This document shows positions 12,263-25,400 of a DNA stretch of 64,000 nt, piece after piece; position 1 is the stretch's first letter; each line of letters begins with the position of its first letter. Origin of the DNA: Euptelea pleiosperma (Eukaryota > Streptophyta > Magnoliopsida > Ranunculales > Eupteleaceae); the NCBI GenBank assembly GCA_035048495.1, contig CM068547.1:27597913-27661912 (forward strand), read 5' to 3'. Position numbers and translations under genes: made by a program. The notes beneath the pieces were generated by a model, which saw only the letters and a program-made list of their open reading frames with translations, searched no databases and was not told the origin of the DNA.

Positions 12263-13026
12263 GGTCGAGGCTCTAGTTATCGCCCTAAAATGGCAGGCTC
12301 TAGTTGCAGGACACAATATGAGCCATGTGGCACACTCTCAGAGGACTTTGACCGTATGGATGCTTGGCCAATGCCTAAGTGGACCTACAAACAAAAAATC
12401 AGCCTGATTAGTGATTTATAGGCGTTGGATTGGACTTATTTCATGGGTTAATCTCAACTATAGGAATTTGAGCAGTATTTGAGGTACAAAGATCCAAAGC
12501 CTAAAAACCACTAATCTGGCTGATTTTTGGTTAGTAGGTCCACCTAGGGATTAGCCAAACATCCATAAGGTCAGAGTCCTCTAAGAGTATGCCACGTGGC
12601 TCATATTGTGCCATGTAACTGGAGCCTGTCATTTCAGCTCCGTTGACGGATCTAAAATGACAGGTATCTGTACAGGGACACAATATAAGCCACGTGACAC
12701 ACTCTAACAGGATGCTGACCGTATGGATGTTTGTCCTATCCCATGGTGGACCTACAAACCAAAAATCAGCCTGATTAGTGATTTATAAGTGTTGGATCTT
12801 TGTACCTCAAATACTGCTCAAATTCCCACTGTTGAGATCAGCCCATGAAAATAAGTCCAATCCAAAGCCTATAAATCACTAACCAGGCTGATTTTTTGTA
12901 TGTAGGTCCACATGGGATAGGGCAAACATCCATATGGTCAGAGTCCTGTAAGAGTGTACCACGTGGCTTATATTGTGTCCCCGTACAGATACCTGTCATT
13001 TTAGATCTGTCAACGGAGCCCGACCC
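12263..13026. mobile_element. Dimeric foldback MITE (two tandem palindromes)
   Basis: The 764-bp unit starts GGTCGAGGCTC and ends GAGCCCGACCC, and is flanked on both sides by CTTTAAA (12,256-12,262 and 13,027-13,033), a 7-bp target duplication. Inside are two successive long palindromes, about 12,280-12,640 and 12,640-13,020. Arms share the core ATCAGCCTGATTAGTGATTT and CCACGTGGC-like blocks. The second palindrome has arms of roughly 165 bases that match at nearly all positions. There is no ORF with a domain. This is a nonautonomous foldback element whose transcript would form long hairpins; superfamily uncertain. Confidence 0.8.
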
Positions 13027-13442
13027 CTTTAAAAATATGCAATTTTACCTAATCTTTGACATGGTCAACCTTTTTTTTTTTGTGTAAGCTCATGTTCAAC
13101 CTTATAATACGTTTTTTTAATATAAAAATTCGCGAAATTGGAATTTGCTGACTATGGACGGTCCTAGATTTCATGCACTTAATAAGGAACACTACACACA
13201 ATGCGGCGAAGGTAGCACCAACCGTTAATTAACGGCCGTCAAAAACAAGAGAGAGAAAGAGAGAGAAAACAGATGACTCAAGGCACAAAAACCTTCTCAG
13301 GTCGGTTGCTTCCATCCTTGTTTCTGTTAAAACCTCAATCAGAGCAGAAGAACATCCGGGGTTTGCCCAAGGTGTGTAGTTTAAGGCTTCCCAAAGAGGC
13401 GTACGTTAGGAAGGTCCCCACTGGGACTCAACCGCCAGGGCC
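13027..13442 (+). promoter_or_regulatory. Upstream region and probable 5' leader of SH2 gene
   Basis: This stretch links the foldback element to the start codon of the SH2-domain gene. A purine-rich leader-like segment (13,245-13,275, GAGAGAGAAAGAGAG type) is followed by mixed-composition sequence up to ATG 13,443. There is no clear TATA element that I would commit to. The foldback element ends about 410 bp before the ATG, so it may lie in or next to the promoter. Confidence 0.35.
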
Positions 13443-16400
13443 ATGGCTGCTCAGGTCTCAGTTGTACACGAAGACGATTACTCGTTGCTGAAAGATCTTA
13501 AATTGGAAATCGACAGAGAAGAACCCACATTCTCTCTATGCCTTTGGATTTACCTTTTGAGCTCTATTCGCTCTCCTGCTACGATCATTCGACAGGTCCC
13601 TCTCTCTCTCTCTCTCTCTGCCTTGTTTCCTATCTCTCCATGTGTTTGTACTGATTTTTTCGTCGTTAGGAACAATACCCATTTCTTTTTTGTTTGTTTT
13701 TCGTAAGATTTTGTTCATTATCTGCAGTACCTGAATGCCGTTTGTTTATGTCTTAATGGGGATTAATCGCGGGGACATAGTGAAATTCACAATAATTCGA
13801 GTATCCAAATACATATTCGTCGCTATTTCACCAGAAGAACGAATACCCATTTCTTGTTTTTCCTGTTTTTGATTTTTTGTAAGATTGTTTCCATCACCTG
13901 CAATATTTGCATTTAGTTTGTGTTTTTCGCGGTATTAATTGTGGGGACATTGCAAAATTTATAATTTTTTGGTATCCGAATGCATTCTGAAGGGATTGCA
14001 GTATCTAATCCTATTTACCCATGTATACACCACTTCTTCATCAGAAGAAGCAATACCAGTTTTTTTTGTTTTTGTAAGATTTTATTCATCACCTGCAACA
14101 TCAGCATGTTGTTTGTTCATGTTTTTCGAGGGATTAGTGCAGGGCCGTCTCGATACAAGTTGAGGCCTTAGGCGATATAAGGCCTTTTTTATATTTAATA
14201 TATATGATATTAATTAAAAAAATTAAACTCTCTATATAATTGGAAATCTATATATAAAAAATTATTCTTGATAATGAAAAACTACGGAATAAATTTAGAT
14301 GCAGAGGACTCCCATTGTAGTCGATGCAGAGGACTCTCGTGGCCCCACATAGATCATTTTTGGGCTCAATAACTGTGTGGATGTTCAGCCCACCTATTGG
14401 TGGATAAACACACTAAAAATCAGCTTGATTGATGATTTCTAGCCATTGGATTTGCTACCCAAAAAACATGTTTGGATCCAATGGGTAGAATCATGTCCTA
14501 AAAAGTACTAAAATCTCTGGCTAGAGATAATCAACTAGGTTGATTTTTGGTTTCTTTGTCCAATAAGGGGTGGGCTAAAAATACATGTGGTTAGTGGGAC
14601 CTGGGCTGTGGTCCTTCTCTCACCAAGGGGCCTCAGGCGACCGCCTTAATGGCCTTAAGGTACAGCCGGCCCTGGATTAGTGGTGGGGCACCCAATTGCA
14701 CCCCAAAGGCAATTGCTGTATCTAATCCTCTATATTCATGCATGTACCACTTTTTTGCTTTTTTTTATTAGAAGAAGCAATACTCATTTCCTGTTTTTCC
14801 TATTATTGATGTTTTTATTCTGCCTTTGCCCTTTGGGTATGTTTTTATACCCATATCTACACCACTTTTTCATTATAAGAAGCAATAGTCCATTTTTCTG
14901 TTTTCATGTTTTAACTACCTTTGGTGAGATTTTCTTCATCAACTGCAACATCTGGGTGTTGTTTTTTTCACGATTTTCTGAAGCTGTGGAGAAATGGAAG
15001 AAAATGCGAAAGCCCATATTTATTATTACTGCAAAGGCGATCCTCCTCAGCTGCATATATATCTACTCCTTATTTATTAAAAGAAGAAGCGTTTTTATAT
15101 CATGTTTTTCCTGTTAATATGCGTTTAGTAGTGGAAAAGAAAATTGGATGGATTTGTGTTTTCTTGGGTGGCCAGATAGATATCAATGCTCAAGGTGATT
15201 TCTATTTTTCTACATCATTCTGCCTATTGATTTTGGAATAATGTTAAATTTCCTATTGTTCTGCATTTATTTTCTATTTTCTGTACTTGTGCAAAAATTA
15301 ATGCGTTTTGTATTTTTTGGTACTCAAAATCATTTCAATGCCAAAGCTTACTTCTCTTTGTTTCAATCTTTGTACTCAATTTATATCTCCAAATGTAACA
15401 ATCAGTTCCCAAATCCCTTTTTTCCCATCTAAGTTCAGTGATTTATATATGTAGAAATTCAGTTGTTTTAAGGCAGCCAGATTGATTTCAATGTCAAAAG
15501 TTTAGCTAAACCATGATTACTAAATACTTTGAAGTGGTCGTACATGGAAATTTCTTCTAACCACTATTAAATTCCTGAAATCAACCAATTCTGACTATAG
15601 AGAGTTATAACATAACACATATCACCTTGATTGTGCAGTAAAAAATCCACATGTTTTAGGATCTATTAATTGAGAATAAATAAGCTGAATGAACGAAGAC
15701 CATATGTACGGAACTTTGCATCAACTACAGTACCCATTTCCCATTTTCAATGTTTTACTTTGTCTCTTTATGTATGTTTGGGAGAGGATAGGTTCAGGTT
15801 TTGTATGTCACTGGATGCATCCAACATTGAGTCTTTCCATCTCTATTTGTTGAATTGTAATATTCCTGTCACAGTAAACAATACACGAGTCCCATTTTAT
15901 AATCTTTTTCTTATTTTCTTTTCTCAATGAAAAGATAGATGTATTTACATGTTTTTGGTTACCCAGATGCACTCTGATATTGAAGGTGATGCTCCTTTCC
16001 TTGTCTTGAACAAGGAGAAGAAAATGATGCTCTTGCCACTGTTGTTTCTACATGAAGATGCTCCCCGTCCTGGCAATCATTCATGGACTGAAGTTCCGTG
16101 CGCATCAGCGGAGATCGGGTGTCCATTGGAAAAATGGGTTCATGTTGCATGCGAGGTTTGATATGGTGAAATATATATATATATATTTTTTCATATGGTG
16201 AAATTTATTAAGAAAGAGACTTGTTGTCATTATATTGCAAGTGTCATGATCATCTGAATGAGAGAATTGATCAGTTTGAGCCTTTGAGGTGTTATTTCAC
16301 CCTTGTTAATGATTCATTTTTCTAACACTCTGAGATGATCCGATTAGACCAAGTTATCATGTACATTATATGCATGGAAATGGATGTCCACCTCGTTTCA

Positions 16401-19400
16401 TTGGTGTTTGTATTGTTTAGACTCCATGTTTTGTTATATGTTTGCTTACAACAGGTAGACATCTTTTTTACTTTTTTGATAATTAATAGGTGGAAACAGA
16501 TGAAAGAGATCTTGAACTCGGAGAAGGTAATCAATTCTCTTTATTGATAGTAATCAATTTGAAATACAAAGCAACATAGCTAAAAACAATGTTAGAGAGG
16601 AATCCATGGCATTTGAGTCCAAAGTTCTACGGACCGAATAGTTGAAGAGACCACAACAAGGGAAGATGAAGAGGAGAGGCTAAGAGGAAAGGAACAGAGT
16701 AGAAGATTAGGGTAACACATTGGCTATGGCCTCCGTCCCCCTTTCCTTCGACCCCCCTTCTCTATTTATAGTGGAGGGTCAAAAGTTAGGAGGGAACGAT
16801 TGTAATAAATCTGATAATTCTCATCGTGCGTTGTGCCACGTGATCAGAGGTGGCGCCATCGTATTTGAATACGACCATTTGATCCAACATGTGGCATGTT
16901 ACGGTGCCTCTCTGGTGGCTAGACATCGATCGCGTTTCAATAGTTTTGCGAACAAGATTGCCTCTGATCGACCTCTCATACCCTTGTCCCGCCAATCCGA
17001 CGATTTATCTTTGACCCCCATACTAGTGCGCGACATTAGTTAACGTGGCAAAAAGGGAATTCCTATTAGCGGGCACACAACCCTTGAGCGAGCAAGACTA
17101 CCATCTTAGCACCATAAATAAGTTCCAAATGGGCACTTTGTGGGTGGAAGACACCGGTATATGACCCCGTTTGACGTGCAATTGTCGTCTGATAGATAAG
17201 TTGCACAAGTCACCGTCTAACATGCGGTCTTCGTCTAATAGGTAAGTTGCACAGGTCACCGTCTGACGTGCAGTTGCTGTATGATATGAAGTTGTACGGG
17301 TCACCGTTTGACGTGCAGTCGTTGTCTGATAGGTAAGTTGCATGGGTTACCGTTTGACGTGCAGTTGCCGTCTAACAAATAAGTTGCACATGTCACCGTC
17401 TATCGTGCGGTTGTCATCTGATAGATAAGTTGCACGGGTCCCTGTTTGACGTTTGGTTGCTATCTGATAGATAAGTTGCACGGGTCACTGTTTGACGTGC
17501 GGTTGCTGTCTGATAGATAAGTTGCATGGGTCACCATTTGACATGCGGTTGTCATCTGCTAGATAAGTTGCACGGGTCACCGTCTATCGTGTGGTGCCAA
17601 TCAGGTCTTCATTTGGAACATCTACAACAGGTTGACATCTTGAAGTATTGTGCCCTCTCTTACGATGTCTTATTTTTCATGTTACTAGTACGATACATGG
17701 GTGTGTGTACTGTCATCAGAAAATTAATTAATTTTATTAAACTAATTTATCCAATGTAAATGTGTTATAAAAGGTAATATTATTGCACTAAACATCATCT
17801 TTTTTATCTTATCTATGCATTAAATATAGCTTATTGGTATCTGTTTTAGTGTATAGTTGCATATGCAGTGAAAGCGTGATTCTATAGCGTTGTGGTTGTA
17901 GGGGTAGTTTAATTGCTTTAAACATCATGTTTTAAGGTTCTTCATGCATCAAACATGGTTTTAATTAATGTATCGATGCATATCTTTTCATATTGAAGCA
18001 AGCATATCGTACCATCTCATACGATACATCTTTGTTTTCAGCTTATCGGTACGCTAAACAATATTGATATTAAACTGTGGTAGGCATATATTGTATGGAT
18101 CTTTGGGTTGTACGTCTTCTTGAGAGCTATAGGGCATTTAGTCTGAGTACCAAATTTTCAATTTTCTATTTGAGTAATTTATGAATGCTTATGTGTCATT
18201 GTGTTCACATTAGGTATCTAAAAATGTTGTGCGCCTTCACATTGATGGGGTGTTGGTGGGAGAAAAGTCTCTATCGTCATCCTTGAAGAATGAATCTGAT
18301 CTGGATGATTTGAGGATAACTTTGGCCGGTACTGATGGAGATAATGGAAGACTGCAGGGTTATGTCCATTATGCTCGAATCTTGCCTCTGACATCTATTA
18401 ATGATCACTTTGTTAAGGTGCATAACTGGGTTATTTCTCGACTTTATTTAAAAATTTCTTATTTACCTATATTCACATAGAACTCAAGAAACATTTTTGT
18501 TTGATGGCAGAACCCACCAGTAGAATTATCTATTGATAGTTCATGCGCCTCTGAGATTGAAGAAGGCGGAGATGGTGTTTGGAGCATTGTTGGTGGCAAG
18601 GTTGGACACATTTGTTTTATATATAAACTTGTTTCATATGCTTCTCTTGTTAATCCTTGCATTTGAAACAGGCGTTTACTGTTTTTTCCTTTTAGCTATT
18701 ATTTATGGAATATTTATATAATTTTAGGGTATAGCTATCTATCTTTATTCTTTTGTGTGTTTATGCTTAAATAAACTTATATGTATATAATAATATATCT
18801 TCTAATATTACCAAAATTAACTATACGAACATGTCAGCGTATCAGGTATGGCACAGCTTATGTCCGTATCCAATCTTACATCTTGGGAGAGGCTGAAATT
18901 TTTGTGAAGTTGATATGGAGAAGGCTTATGGCCAGTAAATTGGGACTTCTTAGAGAACATGCTAAAGTTAATGGGGTTGGGACAAAATAGAGAAGCTGGC
19001 TCCAGATTTGTGTGTCAACAGCCTACTTCTCAAGTCTTGTTAATGGTTCTCCACCCAGATACTTTAGAAGTTCTAGAGGCTTTAGACAAGATGGTCCACT
19101 CTCCCCTTCTCCTTACATCATCGTTCGGAAGCGTTAAGTAGACTCACTAAGAAAGCAGAGGAGGGTAATTATCAAAGGATATTTGGTAGGTGTGGATGGC
19201 CTGATTATTTATCATCTTTAATTTATGGACCACTTTATTCTTTTGCAAGGCATCTCACCTTCATCTTAAATGCCTTTGATGCATTCCTAGATGTTTTGTA
19301 TTGGGTTAGCATATCAACGTCTTTAAGAGCTAGGTCTTCGAGGTGTGAATGATGAGAACATTAGAGAGCTAGCCGACTGTCTGGAATGTAAGATTGGATG

Positions 19401-22400
19401 CCTCACATCTACTTATCTTGGTTTTTCTCTTGGGGCTGGCTATGAATCTAAAGCCATCTGAGACGCAATCGTTGAAAGATTTGAAAGGAGACTTGCATCT
19501 TGGAAGAAACACTATTTGTCCGAGGGAGGGAAGATCACCTTGATTAAGAGAAGTCTATCTAGCTTTTCTACATACTACTCTTCCCTATGCTAGTACTAGT
19601 AGCAAAGAGGATAAAAAAACTAGAAAGAGACTTTCTTTGGAATCATTCGGAAGATACTCACAAATATCACTTAGGGATTTAAGCCTAAAGAGAACAATAG
19701 TCTAAATTTTAGACCTATCTGGGTAATGAATAGGGTCTTTTTCGGGAGATGGCACTGGAGGTTCGTGGAAGAACCTGGGAATCTTTGAAGAGTGATTGAT
19801 AACATGTTTTTTAGTAAAAAGTAACGGCTGGGAAATGCAGTTTTTTTTTATCTTCAGACAGAATGAGTACGAAAAGATGTATCCAAGGTGTCTACAGACT
19901 TCAAAAAGGGTAATAGGTTCAAGGTTAGGGTGGATGTGATTTGGGAGGACACTTGGCATGGGGACGAACAGTTAAGCACCTCACTTTCATTGTCTATCAA
20001 AGTTGGACCATAAAGGCACTCCCTTTAGGAATTATTTTGAGAGGAAGGGCAAAAACGTCGTGTGTGATACAGGTCTAAAAAGAAATAGAAGTGATTGGGA
20101 AGTCTACGGCCTTGCTACTCTATTTCAGCATCTAAGCAATGGGCATATTCCAGAAAGCACAAAAGTCAAGGTTTTGGAAATAGGAATCTAAAGGCCGATG
20201 TTCGGTTCGCTCCTTCTTCAAGGTAAATAGTCAAACAGAGGATCTTTCATTCCTGGCTCGTTTGGTGTGGGACGGCCCTATCCCTACTAAGGTTGCTTTC
20301 GAATTAGATAATCCTCACAGTCGATCACTTGATTAATATATGGAAAATCCTCCTTAATGTGTGTTTCCTTTGCAAACAAAATGGTGGGGAATCCGTCAAT
20401 CACTTGCTTCTTCATTGTAGTCTCTCAAATGCGATTTGGAGGAAGTTTTTCTACATCTACGATGTTAATTACACAATGCCAAAAAGGGTGATTGAGCTTC
20501 TTCAAGGTTGTAAGATCGATGCCTTTAATAAGTTAATAACTATGGTTGAGTCTTATGGAGGATCCTTCCGCTTGCTATTGGATAACAATTTGGAAAGAAA
20601 GGAACAATTTGAATCTTTGAAGACAAGACAAGTTCCTCAGATTCAGTTATTGTCAAGATCAAGGCAATGATGTAAGTGGTCATACATCCTCAAAGAGTTT
20701 AAGGGACTAAGGTTCATTGATTTCATTTTTAGATGGGGACAGAGCTATTCTTGGTCTTTTTGGACTGTACTTCCCCTAAGGTGATGGTTAGTATAGAAAA
20801 TAGGTGATTACTATACACTGCATCTTTTTTCCCCTCCGAAAAGAGGGAAATGGCCAAGGAATGCAAAGCCTAAAGGTTTCTAGCGAAGTACTTAAATTTC
20901 CATACTCTATGGCCTTAAGAGAGACTATTGCGAGCAAGCACCATTAAGAAGAGAACCTGAGGAACAAGAAGTAGACGTCAATGAGAGATCAAAGATTATA
21001 AGTTGAGCTTTTGAAGACCGTGGAGATTCATTTTAGGAAATTAAATAAGCTATTCAAGTAATTCAAAATCCTACAGTATGGTCCATCCAAGAGATGGGGC
21101 ATTGATTGGACAAGCCGGATTGATGGCATGCGTATCTATTGACTATAACTATGCCATATTGAGTGGACGGGCCAGATTGATGTCATGTGTATATATTGAC
21201 TGGTGCGGAATATGCCATTTTTTAAATGGTAGAATATTCTCACCTGATTCTACATCTAACAATCTTGATCGTATTGCTTAGAAAATTATATGGAATTACC
21301 TAGTACTATAAAAAAAGAATTACCTAATAATGCTATTTAATGAAATACTGTAGAAAATCTTATTTATTCTTTTTATCAAACAGTCCTTGTCTGAGATTTC
21401 TTTCACTTGTTTTGTTACCTCTTCAAAGACTTCTGCCAGGACCCAAAATTTAGTTCAGAAGAAAATTTGTCTTGGTTGTCTAATGACTCTAATCTAATAT
21501 TTATTTGCTTTTTTAATTTCCCCATACTAATGCAGTGAATCACAGGCATCTTGTCGCAGGAATTTTAACTTGGACGTTGTTTTGTTAGATGCCTTTGGCC
21601 ATCCTGTAAACAAGGAAATGGAGGTTATGTTCTTTGGCTTTTGCATCTTTTGCAAATTACTAACATTATATCATTCCAAGATAGTTCTATTGTTTAAATG
21701 GCCTATTGGTTGTCTTATTTAGGTTGTTGCGTCGCTTATATATGCTGACAACGGAACGTCTGTTGAGAAGCCGAATGATGCAGAAGCTCCCCTTTTGACA
21801 AGCTATGATGGAATTGAATTTGCCTCTTCTGAAAGACCAAGCAAACTACTACATGGCCGCGCATCCTTTAAGCTCAAAATATCTCAGGTGCTTATATAAG
21901 AAAAACATCTTGTATTTACATTAGTGATGACATCTATTGTACCTGCCTCATATATTAGAGCACATGCAAGAGATTGGTTCCCACCATTCAATGGTTCCAT
22001 TTAGGAGATGCCCTTTGCCAAAAGATCAAACTGATCATATGATTGTGACCATCTTTTTTTATAGAGTTCCTCTCTAGGTCATTTACGATATTCTTTTCTT
22101 TTTAAATGTAAAAAAAGAATGCAATAGATCACATGGTTATGACCCTCCAATTGGGTCGTGGCGTGGCGAATCGGATCTTCTAGTTGAGAACCATCGAAAT
22201 GATGAGGGCCCAATTCCATGCATGTGTGACACTTGAACCAATATGCAGTAGATTATAGATCATTTTTTTCTATAAGTAAGATGTACAAGATACAACCACA
22301 AGGATACCCTAAAGGCATACCTCAAACCTGATACAATAAACAATTTAAAGAGGAGTGGGTTCACCTAATAGCTCGTCCGATCTAAACACAAAGGTTTCAA

Positions 22401-25400
22401 AAAACAACCTTTAAACTCTGGGGAAGAGGAAGACCAGATATATAAAAAGACTTCTACTTTCAAAACCACCCTTGAAACGTCTTCTTCTTTCCCTTAAAAA
22501 ATGAGGGAATTTCTCTCCTTCCAGATGCCCACATGATCGCAAACGGGAGAATGCGCCATAAGAATCGAACTTTTCCTTTGAGAACTTCCAACGGGCTTCC
22601 TTGGAAAATATTGATCACATGTTTCGGGACCACATAATCAAATACCAAACAGGATCGTCCAAATGTTGTGAATTTGGGGTAGTGGCTGCTAATCCAAGGG
22701 TGGCCTCACATTTGGGCATTTAATTAAGATCCTTCATTTGGACAAGATCCTAACCATCCAATATAAATTGTCAAAATTGCATTGATTAGACTCAAATTAT
22801 TTGAGTTGTGAGTTGTGGCCAACCCAAGGAGTGGTTAGACATTTGGACAGTCCCATTTTATGGTCATGTGCTCCACAGCCTCCGCATATGCACTTCACAA
22901 TGGAGAGGGTACTCTATTGTGATAGACTAGACAACTAGAACTCCGACTTGGGCTTGGTCAGTCACTTGGTCATGTCAAATCGTTACTAAGATTGATCAAA
23001 ACCTGATTTTCATATCAACAATTTATTTTTATATCATAAAATATGTAAAAATTAACTTAGGATGTGTTTGATTGAACGGAAAATTTTCCTGAGAAAATCC
23101 TCTTTTCCCTTGCAAAATTTTCCCGAGGAAAATGCCTTACCTGGTTGTTTGATTGCACCCGAGAAAATATGCATTTTCCAATTATATGAGAAAATAAGGG
23201 CGTATTTTTAGTTGGAAACGAATTCTCACCTATGTGGAATGTAAATAAATTCTGGGCTTGGATGGGAAAATCTTGTTTTCTCGGGAAAAATTTCTTGAGT
23301 TAAAATGGCCATTGAATAATGGAAAATTGGTAGTCAAACACACCCTTAGTTATTTAAAATAACTTGTGTAAGCATTGGTCGACTTGGCCGACTCCTGGTT
23401 GGCATACTCCAGCAAGTCATCCTGGTTTAACCAAAACCAGGATGACCTGGTCTACAGTGACCCAAGTTGAAATGGATGGATCTAGGTTTAGGGTTAGAGT
23501 TTGTAAGAAGAGAGGAAAAATAGGGAAGAGTAGGAAAGGAGAGAAATTATAGAAATGGAGAGCATGTGTATCCAAACTTCTTATTTATATGAAAGGGTTA
23601 CATGAATAAGTATGCCCTTTCAAGATACGGGGTATTTACAATATCCCCTGACAACACTCCACTTCAAGTTGGTGCGTAGATATCTATCATGCTCAACTTG
23701 TTGAGACACCAGTGTAGCTAATGACTGGGAACTCCCTTGGTGAATACATTTGCTACCTGTTCGTTAGTGTTCACAAAGGAGTACAAACTTCCCCAGAAAG
23801 AATCTTCTCTCTTATCAAGTGTCTGTCCACTTCAATGTGCTTTGCTCGATTTTGTTGAACTGGATTGTGAGCTATGTAGATTGCTGCCTTGTTATCACAA
23901 TACAGGCTCACTGAGCCAGTAACAAGGAATCCTAGTTCAACTACTAGGATCTTCAACCATATCATCTCGCAGACTCACATAAGCCATGAGCCATAGCTCG
24001 AAACTCAACCTCTGCATTGGATCTAGCAACCACAGGTTGCTTCTTGCTTCTCCATTTCACAAGATTGCCCCTAACAAAGGTGTAATACTCTAAAGTGGAT
24101 CTTCTGTCATCCTTGGCACCCGTCCAGTCTGCAACGGTGTATAACTCCTCTCAAGTGATCATTTTTCTTGAAGAGAAGTCCTCTACTAGGGTTAGATTAG
24201 AGATACCTCAAAATCCTGTGTGCTACATCCAACTGGATGTCCCTAAGTGAGTGCATATACTGGCTAATCACGCTGACTGCAAATGCAATATCTGGTCTAG
24301 TCAGATAGAGATATCTCTCTACTAGTCTTTGAAAGCTTGCAACATCTTTTAATAACTTACCACTTGCCTCGCCCAACTTGTGGTTTTGCTCTATAGGTAT
24401 GATGTCAATTTTATCCGTTTACTGGAATCGAAAACATTGGTTCTGGTTCCACTTTTTTGGGAACCGACTAAAACGGAATCGGAACCAGAACCAGAACTGA
24501 ACCAAAAATAATGGTTCCGGTTTTGGGTAGTTAATAAAGACCAGAAACCGATAGGAACCGGAACTAATCAGAACCAAATAATCGGTTCCGGTTTCAGATC
24601 CATCATTTTGAGAACTGGAACCGTTAAGAACCGAAACCGTTTGTTCCAATTCTGGACACCTTAGGAACCGAACCGGAACCGACTCGTTGACACCCCTATC
24701 TATAGGGGTGTCCACAGGCCTGGCTCATAATTTTCCAAAGTCTTTAAGCAAATCGACATACTTCCTTTGAGAAATGAAGATCCCCTAACTTGATCGTGCA
24801 ACCTCTATGCCCAGAAAGTACTTTAGGGGTCCTAGATCCCTTGTTTCAAACTCGCTAGCAAGATGTCGCTTTAGCTTTGTAACTTCTTCAACACCATTGT
24901 CGGTCACAATGATGTCATCCACATGGACAATGAGAGTAGTGGTACTCTTCCCATTGTGCTTCACGAACATGGTGTGATCAACTTGGCTTTGGGTGTAACT
25001 TAGGTTATTCACTGCCTGGGTGAACCTTTCAAACCATGCTCTGGGACACTACTTCAGCCCATACAAGGATTTCTTCAGTTTGCACACTTTGCTACCATCT
25101 CCCGCTGATGTGAATCTTAGAGAAGACCCATGTACACCTCTTCTTGTAAGTCTCCATGAAGGAATGCATTCTTCACATCCAGCTGATGTAGATGCCACGA
25201 CTGGTTAGCAACAAGAGATATGAGCACCCGTATGGAGTTCATTTTTGAAATTGGAGTAAATGTCTCCACATAGTCAATGCCATATGTCTGTGAGTATCCT
25301 TTGGATGCCAATGTTGCCTTATACTTCTCCACTAACCCATCTACCTTGTATCTCTTCATTTTGGACATAGGAGTACACTTGACCGAGTGAGGGAAAAGAG

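Noticed and set aside
14680..15432. Overlapping plus-strand frames in intron 1 (up to 145 residues)
   Set aside because: Phe/Leu/Ile-rich translations of T-rich intron DNA with no domain, and the flanking exons splice cleanly around them.
17165..17600. CRISPR-like array reading of the 46-bp repeats
   Set aside because: Units are contiguous tandem copies with no unique spacers, in a plant intron, so it is a minisatellite.
18540..20700. Possible additional exons of the SH2 gene in intron 4
   Set aside because: The coding signals there are LINE reverse transcriptase remnants with stops and do not keep the gene's frame.
24419..24715. Minus-strand 98-residue frame rich in Phe, Trp and Arg
   Set aside because: It is translation of the GGTTCC-rich hAT-type MITE, explained by its exact 8-bp duplication.
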